This document shows, piece after piece, positions 7,053-13,944 of a DNA stretch of 15,060 bases (positions are counted from its first letter, which is position 1; the number at the start of each line of letters is the position of its first letter). The notes under the pieces were generated by a model. It saw nothing but the letters and a program-made list of their open reading frames with translations. It was not told where the DNA came from and searched no databases. The position numbers and the translations under genes were made by a program. The stretch comes from DASSHC01 sp035693105 (GTDB lineage Bacteria > Chloroflexota > Chloroflexia > Thermomicrobiales > Thermomicrobiaceae). The stretch covers positions 1 through 15,060 of the forward strand of contig DASSHC010000168.1 in NCBI GenBank assembly GCA_035693105.1, in the 5' to 3' direction.

Positions 7053-8033
7053 TCAGTCGTAGCGGACACGCGGGTCGGCCAGGGCGTAGAGGAGATCGGA
7101 GACGAGCGTGCCAAAGAGGATCAGCGCCGCCGAGAGGAGTACGATCCCCATCACCATGGGGTAGTCACGCTGCGTCAGCGACTCGACCGCCAGGCTGCCC
7201 ATGCCCGGCCAGGAGAAGATCGTTTCGACCACGATCGAGCCCTCGACCAGGATCACGAAGACGTAGCCGAGCAGGGTGATGATCGGGATCAGCGAATTGC
7301 GCCAGGCGTGCAAGAGGATGACCGAGCGCTCGCCGACCCCCTTGGCGCGGGCCGTGCGCACGAAGTCCTGATTGAGCACCTCCAGCATCGAAGCGCGCTG
7401 GTAGCGCATATAGGCCGCCAGGCCGGTCAGGGTGATCGAGATCACCGGCAGCACGAAGTGGAGCGCGCTGTCCTTGAAGTGGGCCCAGAAGCCGCCCTGC
7501 ACGTAGGCGCTGTGCATCCCGTTGACCGGGAACCAGCCGACCTTGACCGCCAGGAAGAAGAGGAGCATCAGCGCCAGCCAGAACTGGGGAATTGAGATGC
7601 CGACGAAGTTGAAGGTAGTCAGCACGTAGTCGAGCAGCGAGTACTGCTTGACGGCCGAGATGATGCCCAGCGGGAGCGCGATAGCCAGCGTCAGGATGAA
7701 CGAGATGCCGGCCAGCTTCATGGTGTTCGGCAGCCGCTGCCCGATGACGTGCGTCACCGGCTGGTTCATGCGGGTGGAGGTGCCGAGGTTGCCGTGCAGC
7801 ACGAGCCCCAGCCAGTCGACGTACTGCTCGTAGGCGGGCTTGTCCAGCCCGTACTGCTGGCGCAGCCGCTCGCGGTCGGCGACGGTCAGTTGCGCGCCGT
7901 TGGTGCGCGCCTGGGCCAGGATGGCGGCCACGGGATCGCCCGGCGCGTGCTTGAGCATGGCGAAGGTGATGATCGAGACGCCGAGCAGCAGCGGCACCAT
8001 CCAGAGCACGCGTCGAATGATGTAGCCGGTCAT
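7053..8033 (-). CDS. ABC transporter permease, DppB/OppB-like
   Basis: The second permease of the importer; 326 residues, six predicted helices. The N-terminus MTGYIIRRVLWMVPLLLGVSI and the periplasmic APGDPV (30-35), plus YGLDKPAYEQYVDWL (61-75), are characteristic of DppB/OppB. The EAA loop is DFVRTARAKGVGERSVILLH (223-242) followed by AWRNSLIP. It ends with the family tail YALADPRVRYD. The ATG at 8033 is preceded by GAGGAG at 6 bases. It lies 41 bases downstream of the binding-protein gene and 21 bases upstream of the DppC-like gene, so the three form one transcription unit. Family members carry di/oligopeptides, nickel or other small solutes; the permease sequence alone does not decide which. 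Confidence 0.93.
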   Translation of the reverse strand: MTGYIIRRVLWMVPLLLGVSIITFAMLKHAPGDPVAAILAQARTNGAQLTVADRERLRQQYGLDKPAYEQYVDWLGLVLHGNLGTSTRMNQPVTHVIGQRLPNTMKLAGISFILTLAIALPLGIISAVKQYSLLDYVLTTFNFVGISIPQFWLALMLLFFLAVKVGWFPVNGMHSAYVQGGFWAHFKDSALHFVLPVISITLTGLAAYMRYQRASMLEVLNQDFVRTARAKGVGERSVILLHAWRNSLIPIITLLGYVFVILVEGSIVVETIFSWPGMGSLAVESLTQRDYPMVMGIVLLSAALILFGTLVSDLLYALADPRVRYD

Positions 8034-8074
8034 GTTCGCTCCTCATCCCATCCGGCTGGGATGCCTGCCCACAC

Positions 8075-9871
8075 TTACTTCGAGATCTTATAGATCTTCT
8101 CCGGGAAGGCACGCTGGTACCAGCGGAAGCTCGGCGTGTCGGCGGGGATGCCGCCGAGCCGCTTGCTGCAGACCCAGCCGTCGACCGCGCAGTAGAGCGG
8201 CAGCGCCGGCAGCGACTTCAGCCGGGCGACGTCGAGCTTCTTGTAGACCTCGGCCCGGGCGTCCGGATCGACGGTGCTGCGCCCCTGCTCGATCAGCTTG
8301 TCGACGTCGTCGTTCTTGAAATACTCGTAGTTGTCGCCCGGCGGGAAATTCTTGGAGTCCAGCTCGTTGTAGACGTCGGGGTCCTGCTCGAAGGGGTGCG
8401 GCCACTCCTGGACCTCCATGGCCCGGTCGTCGGGGTTCTCGTTGCTGTCGTGCCACATCCCCTGCAGCGTGTTGTACTCGACCACGCTCGGCTTGACCTC
8501 GATGCCGATCTCCTTCAGCGCCTGCTGCAGGATCGCCTGGTCGTTCATGTACTCGGTGAAGCCGGAGTAGGTCAGCATGGTGAAGGACATGCGCTGGCCG
8601 TCCTTGGCGCGGATGCCGTCGCTCCCCGGCGCCCAGCCGGCGTCGTCGAGCAGCTTCTTGGCGCCGGCCACGTCGAAGGGGTACTCCTTCTGGTAGTCCA
8701 CGTTGGTGTAGTCGTTGTACTTGTCCAGCGGGCCGGTCTTGGCGTACTGGTTATTGGCCACGATGCCGCGCCCTTTGGTCACCGTGTCGCTCAGCGACTT
8801 CTTGTCGATCGCCATCGAGATCGCCTTGCGCACGGTCATGTCCTTGAGGATGGGGTGCTTGTGGTTGAAGGCCAGCGTGATCGGGGTGAAGTAGACGTAG
8901 TTGTGCAGCACGAAGTCGGCGTTGCTCTGGTAGCGCGGCTGCATCTCGGGCGGGGTGAACATCATGTCGAGGTCGCCCTTGTCGAGCGCGGCGGCGCCGG
9001 CGTCGGTGTCCTTCATAAAGTAGTTGGTCCAACCATCGGCCGCCGGCTTGCCCATGAAGTAGTCGTCATTGCGCACGTACTTGATGTACTGGTCCGACTG
9101 CCACTCGGTCAGCTTGTAGGGGCCGGTGCCGATCGGTTGCTTGTTGAAGGGGTCGGTGTTGATGTCGGCCGATTTCTCCAGGATGTGCTTGGGGATGATT
9201 GGGATCTGGGAGAGGCCGTAGAGGAATGGCGCGTAGGGCTGCTTCATCTTGATGACGACGGTGTGGTCGTCGGGCGCAGACCAGTCGACGAATTCGTCGC
9301 CGACCTGGAGGTTGGAGGCGAGTGGCGTCTTGGTGTTCTTATCCTTGACCTTGTCGAAGGTAAAGAGGGCGTCGGCCGCCGTGAAGGGCTGCCCGTCGTG
9401 CCACTTGGCGTTGTCGACCAGGTTCAGCGTCAGCGTCAGCGAGTCGTCGCTGAACTTCCACGACTTGGCCAGGTCGGGGATCTGGTTCCCCTTGTCGTCG
9501 TATTTGACCAGCCGGTTGAAGCAGAGCCACGAGGTCCAGTACTCGTTGGAGGTCAAGATCGGGTTGCCGATCCCCTGATCGCCGAGCGTCGTGTTGGCGT
9601 TGACGATGCCGCCGGTCTGACCCGAGGGGGCCGAAGTCGACTGCCCCGCCGCCTGGGTGGCGCTGGCCGCGCCGGTCGCGGCGCCGCCGCCGCTGGTGGT
9701 CGTGCCGCTACTGCTGGTACCGTTGCTGCTGCTGCTGCCGCACGCCGCCAGCACGGCGGCCAGCGCCGCTCCGCCGATGCCCAGCTCCGCCGCCCGCGCC
9801 AGGATCCGGCGCCGGCTGTAGCGCCGCTCGGTCGCCTCCGCGATCAGTCGCTCGACCCGCGCATCATCCAT
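8075..9871 (-). CDS. Family 5 extracellular solute-binding lipoprotein
   Basis: The substrate-binding component of the peptide/nickel-class importer; 598 residues. The leader has a twin-arginine-like motif SRRRILARA (19-27), a hydrophobic stretch and the lipobox LAAC with Cys44, so the protein is probably Tat-exported and lipid-anchored. A Ser/Gly/Thr/Ala-rich linker runs from 45 to about 88. The SBP_bac_5 signature WHDGQPFTAADALFTFDKVK (157-176) is clear, and the long three-lobe architecture follows. ATG 9871 has GGAGGAGG about 8 bases upstream. A long N-terminal segment before the Tat motif (MDDARVERLIAEATERR) resembles binding proteins I associate with Thermomicrobia-like bacteria. Family 5 includes DppA, OppA and NikA; the ligand cannot be read from the sequence. 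It is first gene of the operon with both permeases. Confidence 0.93.
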   Translation of the reverse strand: MDDARVERLIAEATERRYSRRRILARAAELGIGGAALAAVLAACGSSSSNGTSSSGTTTSGGGAATGAASATQAAGQSTSAPSGQTGGIVNANTTLGDQGIGNPILTSNEYWTSWLCFNRLVKYDDKGNQIPDLAKSWKFSDDSLTLTLNLVDNAKWHDGQPFTAADALFTFDKVKDKNTKTPLASNLQVGDEFVDWSAPDDHTVVIKMKQPYAPFLYGLSQIPIIPKHILEKSADINTDPFNKQPIGTGPYKLTEWQSDQYIKYVRNDDYFMGKPAADGWTNYFMKDTDAGAAALDKGDLDMMFTPPEMQPRYQSNADFVLHNYVYFTPITLAFNHKHPILKDMTVRKAISMAIDKKSLSDTVTKGRGIVANNQYAKTGPLDKYNDYTNVDYQKEYPFDVAGAKKLLDDAGWAPGSDGIRAKDGQRMSFTMLTYSGFTEYMNDQAILQQALKEIGIEVKPSVVEYNTLQGMWHDSNENPDDRAMEVQEWPHPFEQDPDVYNELDSKNFPPGDNYEYFKNDDVDKLIEQGRSTVDPDARAEVYKKLDVARLKSLPALPLYCAVDGWVCSKRLGGIPADTPSFRWYQRAFPEKIYKISK

Positions 9872-9986
9872 CGTCGTCTCCTCCTCCGGCTTAATCCGGC
9901 AATATCGTCAACAACCACCAGTTGAGACGCCTATTTGGGATCCGAAGAGCGGTGCTAGCTGCGCGAATTGTGTACTGAACAACCAT

Positions 9987-10000
9987 CGATAGAACTATCG
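9987..10000. promoter_or_regulatory. Operator-like inverted repeat upstream of importer operon
   Basis: CGATAG and CTATCG form a perfect 6-bp inverted repeat with a 2-base centre, in an AT-richer patch 115 bases ahead of the binding-protein start. It could be a regulator site. A weak -10-like TAGCAC lies at 9957-9952 on the minus strand without a convincing -35. No promoter in 9872-10005 could be assigned with confidence. Confidence 0.3.
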
Positions 10001-10005
10001 TAGAC

Positions 10006-10039
10006 AGCGCGCGCCAGGTTGTCAAGGCTGGCGCGCGCT
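10006..10039 (-). terminator. Perfect 12-bp hairpin after ureohydrolase gene
   Basis: AGCGCGCGCCAG (10006-10017) and CTGGCGCGCGCT (10028-10039) pair perfectly around a 10-base loop, 22 bases past the ureohydrolase stop codon. No U-tract follows on the minus strand, so this is a GC-hairpin type terminator or an mRNA 3' end stabiliser. It separates that gene from the importer operon downstream, arguing against a single transcript. Confidence 0.55.
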
Positions 10040-10061
10040 CGCACGCGTGCGCGGCTCCGTG

Positions 10062-11219
10062 CTAGGGATGCAGCTGGCTCGGCTGGGACGGCTCCGCCAC
10101 CGGCTCGCCGCTGGGCATGGTGCCGAGTTTGCCGTTGAGGACCAGCGTCGCCAGCACCTCTTTGATGACACGCGCTCCCAGCAGCGCGGTGATGTCGGAG
10201 ACATCGTAGGGCGGCGAGACCTCGACCAGCTCCATGCCGATCAATCCCTCGCGCGTCACCAGCCGCAGCATGCGCAGCACCTCGCGCGGCAGGAAGCCGC
10301 CCGGCTCGGGCGTGCCGGTGCCCGGCGCGAAGGCAGGATCGACCGAGTCGATGTCGAAGCTGAGGAAGACGGCCTTGGCGTTCTTCCAGGCGATCTCCAG
10401 CGCGTACTCGGCCACGCGCTCGACGCCGTAGCGGTCGACGTCGTCCAGCGTGATCACGGTGGCGCGGCGGTCGCGAGCTACGCGCAGCCCGTCATACATG
10501 CCGGTGAAGCCGCCGATGCCGATCTGCACCAGATTGGTGGCCGGCGCGTTGGGGATGTTGGTGGCGTGGAAGAAGGGCGAGCCGTGCATGCGCTCGTCGA
10601 GCGAATACTCCGCCAGGTCGCTGTGGCGATCGAAGTGGATGATGCCGACGTTGCCGTCGATGTAGGGCGCGATGCCGCGGATATCGGGGTAGCCGATCGA
10701 GTGGTCGCCGCCGAGCACCACCGGGAAGACGCCGCGCTCGTGCAGGTAGCCGATACCGAGCGCGATCTGGTCGAAGCTCTTCTCGATGTTGGCCGGGATC
10801 ACGGTGATGTCGCCGACGTCGACCATGTCGAGCGACTCCGGCAGGTCGACGCCGATCTCGGGGTTGTAGCCGTGCCCGGAGGAGCGGCGCAGCGACTGCG
10901 GGCCGTAGCGAGTGCCGGGGCGGTTGGTGGTGCCGCAGTCGAGCGGCACGCCCATGAAGGCGAGGTCCTGCCCGCCCAGCTCGCGCATATCGGTCAGGAA
11001 GGGCACGTCCATGAACTGCCCGCCGTGGTGGTAGCCGCGGCGGCTGCGGTTGAAGAGCGGGATCTTGCGGTCGCGGATCGAGGCCGCCGATTCCAGGCCC
11101 AGCTCGAGCGCCTGCTTGCCGCGCTCCTCCCGCTTGGCCGAGGAGATGCGTTCGTTCTGCTCCATGGCGAAGGTGCCGTTGAGGTCCTCGCGCCTGATAC
11201 CGCTGCCGTCCTGGCTCAT
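10062..11219 (-). CDS. Agmatinase-superfamily ureohydrolase, candidate guanidine hydrolase
   Basis: A binuclear metal ureohydrolase of 385 residues, which hydrolyses a guanidino group to urea. All six metal ligands are present: His173 in GGDHS (170-174), Asp197/His199/Asp201 in FDRHSD, and Asp289/Asp291 in SFDIDSVDP. The metal loop has Arg198 where classical agmatinases and arginases have Ala (DAHxD). The following segment LDERMHGSPFFHATN (207-221) and SPPYDVSD (335-342) are unlike arginase. The roughly 80-residue N-terminal extension is also long for agmatinase. From memory, these features match the nickel-dependent cyanobacterial guanidine hydrolase GdmH (Sll1077), but I could not align them here. 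Agmatinase or guanidino-acid hydrolase remain alternatives. ATG 11219 has AAAGGGG 8 bases upstream and a strong promoter candidate at 11298-11326. No HypA/HypB nickel chaperone gene is in the window. Confidence 0.88.
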   Translation of the reverse strand: MSQDGSGIRREDLNGTFAMEQNERISSAKREERGKQALELGLESAASIRDRKIPLFNRSRRGYHHGGQFMDVPFLTDMRELGGQDLAFMGVPLDCGTTNRPGTRYGPQSLRRSSGHGYNPEIGVDLPESLDMVDVGDITVIPANIEKSFDQIALGIGYLHERGVFPVVLGGDHSIGYPDIRGIAPYIDGNVGIIHFDRHSDLAEYSLDERMHGSPFFHATNIPNAPATNLVQIGIGGFTGMYDGLRVARDRRATVITLDDVDRYGVERVAEYALEIAWKNAKAVFLSFDIDSVDPAFAPGTGTPEPGGFLPREVLRMLRLVTREGLIGMELVEVSPPYDVSDITALLGARVIKEVLATLVLNGKLGTMPSGEPVAEPSQPSQLHP

Positions 11220-11297
11220 CGGATGCCCCTTTCCCTGGGAAGCGCCGCGAAGGTCCGTGACTGCTCGCGCCTCGCTCGTCGAGTGGCGGATGTCTCC

Positions 11298-11326
11298 ATG
11301 CTAGCGCGGCTGCCACCGCGGGTCAA
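11298..11326 (-). promoter_or_regulatory. Sigma70-type promoter of the ureohydrolase gene
   Basis: On the minus strand, TTGACC (11326-11321) and TAGCAT (11303-11298) are separated by exactly 17 bases. Transcription would start near 11291, leaving a leader of about 70 bases before the ATG at 11219. This is the best promoter match in the window. Confidence 0.55.
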
Positions 11327-11341
11327 CGCCGGGGCGCGGCG

Positions 11342-11710
11342 CTACATCGTGAGGCGACTGGCGAAGCGCAGGCCGAGGCCGTCCGGCCCGGCCACGGTGA
11401 AGTCGCGCAGGCCGTAGTCGCGGTCGGCGAGCGGACGGACGACCGGCAGCCCGAGCCGGCGGCAGAGCGCCCAGTAGCGGTCGACATCGGGCACCATAAC
11501 GCGGATATTCCCGACCGGGTGCGGCGGCAGGGAGACGTCGGGGTCCTCGTCGAGCATGAGCCAGGCGTTGCCCCAGGCCAGCTCGGCGTAATTCCCTTTG
11601 TCGAGCGTGACCCGGAAGCCGAGCCGCTCGTAGACGGCGCGCGAGGCGGCGAGGTTTCGCACATACAGCTCGACCACCAGTTGATCGCGGACGGGCGCCT
11701 CGTCGGGCAT
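11342..11710 (-). CDS. VOC-fold (glyoxalase/bleomycin-resistance-like) protein
   Basis: A vicinal-oxygen-chelate domain protein of 122 residues with the expected two beta-alpha-beta-beta-beta modules: VVELYVRNLAASRAVYERLG (12-31) starts the first and NIRVMVPDVDRYWALCRRLG (68-87) the second, ending FTVAGPDGLGLRFASR (104-119). The start at 11710 is chosen because AAAGGAG lies 6 bases upstream and VOC homology begins at once. A longer reading to 11827 would run into a palindromic repeat and is rejected. The usual His/Glu ligands of metal-dependent glyoxalase I are not visible: the second-module first strand reads NIRVMV rather than starting with His. It may therefore bind a ligand without a metal. 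The start lies 108 bases from the nearest palindrome arm. Substrate unknown. Confidence 0.85.
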   Translation of the reverse strand: MPDEAPVRDQLVVELYVRNLAASRAVYERLGFRVTLDKGNYAELAWGNAWLMLDEDPDVSLPPHPVGNIRVMVPDVDRYWALCRRLGLPVVRPLADRDYGLRDFTVAGPDGLGLRFASRLTM

Positions 11711-11817
11711 GGGTTGCTCCTTTCGTGCGCGGACCGCTGGCATGATCCCATGACCGGCCCGTCTTGAGTCGCGACGAACACGGATGGCCTTCGAGATGGC
11801 GTCGTGAAGGGGAGGAA

Positions 11818-11896
11818 GGGCAGACACGGGGGTCTGCCCCTACAAGAAAGACGAATGTTGTCGATGCGGTAGGGGCGGGCCCCCGTGCCTGCTCTG
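11818..11896. repeat. Second palindromic repeat locus, arms in opposite order
   Basis: Arm A, 11818-11844, forms GGGCAGAC/GTCTGCCC (11818-11825, 11832-11839) and ends CCCCTACA. Arm B, 11869-11896, begins GTAGGGGC and forms GGGCGGGC/GCCTGCTC (11873-11880, 11887-11894) with two G-U pairs. The arms belong to the same family as 5954-6083, but here their GTAGGGG ends face each other across a 24-bp spacer instead of facing outward. The locus lies just downstream of the PAS-GGDEF-EAL stop and may act as its terminator. Confidence 0.8.
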
Positions 11897-11937
11897 TCGC
11901 CCCAAGGGCACACGTGTTCGATGGGCACCAGCGGTGG

Positions 11938-13665
11938 TTACCCCGGCAGGGCAACCAAACCCGCGCGGAGAAGGGTGGTGACATCCAGCGGCGTGACCGG
12001 GGGTGAGATGTAGCCGCCCCGGCCCAGGTCGCAGCCGAGGATGCGTGCCTGCTCCAGGTCGCGCGCGGTCTCGATGCTGCCCGCCGCGATCTGCAGCTCC
12101 AGCGTGCGCGCCAGGATCACGATGGCCCGCACGATCGCCACGTTCTCCACATCGTGCAGCCCCGCGACGAACGATTGATCGATGATCAGCGCGTCGACCG
12201 GCAGGTGCCGCAGCGACGCCAGCGACGACTGGCCGATGCCGAAGTCGTCGATCGCCAGGCGCACCCCGCGCCGCGCCAGGTCGTGCAGCGCGGGCTCCAC
12301 CCAGTCGCGCTCATCCAGCGTAGCGCTCTCGGTGATGTCCAGGCGCAGGCGGGCCGGCTCCAGCCGCAGCTCGTCGAGGGTCTCGCCGATGAGGTCGGCG
12401 AAGCCGGGCTGGTGGGCCAGCGGCGCGGGCACGGTGACGCTGAGCGGCGTCGGCTCTCCCAGCGCCGGCCACTCGCCGGCGGCGCGAAAGGCGCGACGCA
12501 GCAGGGACCGCATCAGCGGCTGGCCGAGCCCGTGCTCCTGGGCCAGCCGCAGCAGTTCGGGGCTCCCTTGCCAGCCGAGCAGCGGGTGCATCCAGCCGGC
12601 CTGCGCCTCCAGGCTGACGATGCGGCCGGAGCGGAGATTCACGGCCGGCTGGAAGCTGAGCGAGAGCGCGTCGGCGTCGATGGCGTGGCGCAGCGCGGTC
12701 TCCAGCTCGGCGCGCTCGCGCGCCCGGGCGTTGACCGCCGGATTGAAGACGACGCAGCGGGCGCGGCCCTGGGCCTTGGCCTGGTAGAGCGCGGCGTCGG
12801 CGTGGCGCAGGATCTCCTCGGCGTCGAGCGGACCCGGTTCGCTCAACGCCAGCCCGATGCTGGCGGTGGTGCAGGCCGGCTGACCGGCAATCCGCAGCGG
12901 CGTCGCGATCGCTGCTCCGATGCGCTCGGCGATCTCCAGCGCCCGCCCCGCAGACTCGATCCCCTCCAGCAGCACGGTGAACTCGTCGCCGCCGAGCCGC
13001 GCCACGGTATCGCCGGTGCGCAGGCAGTCGCGCACTCGCCCCGCGACCGCCACCAGGAGCTGGTCGCCGGCATCGTGGCCCAGCGTGTCGTTGATCGCCT
13101 TGAAGCGGTCGAGGTCGAGGAAGAGGACCGAGAGCAGTTCGCCGCGCCGCCCGGCGATCGAGAGCGCGTGCGCGAGCCGGTCGGCGAAGACGGTGCGGTT
13201 GGGCAGGCCGGTTAGGGGATCGTGAAACGCCTGGTAGGCGAGCTGCATCTCGAGCTGCTTGCGGTCGCTGATGTCGCGCGCGTTGAGCAGGACGCCTTCG
13301 ATGCCGGGGATGCCCAGTGCCCCGTGTCCCAGCGCCTCGACATAGCGCCAGCTCCCGTCCGCATGGCGCAGCCGCAGTTCGACCGGCGCGCCGGGACCCG
13401 GCGTGGCGACCAGCGCCTGGAACGCGTTCAACGCGGCCTCCAGGTCGTCGGGGTGCGTCAGCTCGAAGAGGGAGCCGCCGGTCAGCTCGTCGGGCGCGCG
13501 GCCGAGCAGGCGCTCAACCGAGGGGGCGATGTAGATGATCTGTGCCCGTGCGTCAAGCACGGCGACCAGATCGGGGGCGTGCTCGACCAGCGCACGAAAG
13601 CGGCCCTCATCGAGCGGAGCGTGCGCCGCGGCGATTGCCGGCCTGTCCCCAATCTCTGTTGCCAC
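11938..13665 (-). CDS. PAS-GGDEF-EAL c-di-GMP signalling protein, degenerate EAL
   Basis: A soluble sensor/cyclase of 575 residues with no membrane segment. A PAS domain with PAC tail spans about 20-137. The GGDEF domain (about 140-310) has FLDLDRFKAIND (182-193) and intact GGDEF (225-229), so it should make c-di-GMP. The product-inhibition I-site RTGD (216-219) is five residues upstream, as expected. The EAL domain (about 320-570) is eroded: EAL is EAQ with Gly for the following Arg (EAQAGW, 353-358), NLS is TVP (411-413), ETE is DITE, the catalytic Lys of LKID is Ile494, and AEGVE is AAGSIE. DDFG (473-476) survives. Phosphodiesterase activity is therefore unlikely. The start is GTG at 13665. 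It is divergent from glnA. Confidence 0.92.
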   Translation of the reverse strand: MATEIGDRPAIAAAHAPLDEGRFRALVEHAPDLVAVLDARAQIIYIAPSVERLLGRAPDELTGGSLFELTHPDDLEAALNAFQALVATPGPGAPVELRLRHADGSWRYVEALGHGALGIPGIEGVLLNARDISDRKQLEMQLAYQAFHDPLTGLPNRTVFADRLAHALSIAGRRGELLSVLFLDLDRFKAINDTLGHDAGDQLLVAVAGRVRDCLRTGDTVARLGGDEFTVLLEGIESAGRALEIAERIGAAIATPLRIAGQPACTTASIGLALSEPGPLDAEEILRHADAALYQAKAQGRARCVVFNPAVNARARERAELETALRHAIDADALSLSFQPAVNLRSGRIVSLEAQAGWMHPLLGWQGSPELLRLAQEHGLGQPLMRSLLRRAFRAAGEWPALGEPTPLSVTVPAPLAHQPGFADLIGETLDELRLEPARLRLDITESATLDERDWVEPALHDLARRGVRLAIDDFGIGQSSLASLRHLPVDALIIDQSFVAGLHDVENVAIVRAIVILARTLELQIAAGSIETARDLEQARILGCDLGRGGYISPPVTPLDVTTLLRAGLVALPG

Positions 13666-13861
13666 CCTCGCCTCACGTTCGTTGGGTTTGCTCCGCCGTG
13701 CGGCGCTGCCTGGTCGTCATGCCTTCATGCTAGCGCGCCGGCACGATCGCCTCGGATAGCCCATCGGTCATGGCCGGCACAGCACCGGAGTACCACGTCC
13801 GCCCATGCCCCGGCTGTGCGTTCGGCACAAGAGCGCGCGCCGTGCTTGGGCCGCGCGACTC

Positions 13862-13890
13862 TTGGCGCGTGCGCGTGGGGCGTATAGGCT
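13862..13890 (+). promoter_or_regulatory. Possible promoter of glnA
   Basis: TTGGCG (13862-13867) and TAGGCT (13885-13890) are 17 bases apart, 55 bases ahead of the GTG. The overlapping TATAGG (13883-13888) is an alternative -10 at 15 bases. The match is modest. The rest of the 279-base divergent gap shows GC-rich stretches but no clear operator or riboswitch. Confidence 0.3.
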
Positions 13891-13944
13891 TCGGGCTACC
13901 GGCTGGGGGATGGTGGGTTTGCCGTGCGCGAAGGAGGCGTAGTC

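Noticed and set aside
8396..9925. 509-codon plus-strand open frame opposite the solute-binding protein
   Set aside because: Val/Leu/Gly/Arg-biased shadow of a clear SBP_bac_5 gene, no independent start signal.
11220..11341. Guanidine riboswitch ahead of the GdmH-like gene
   Set aside because: I looked for the ykkC-type conserved blocks and paired ACGR hairpin loops in the short leader and saw none; a covariance search would settle it.
11711..11827. N-terminal extension of the VOC protein
   Set aside because: The extension enters a palindromic repeat arm, has no SD, and the internal ATG at 11710 has AAAGGAG 6 bases upstream.
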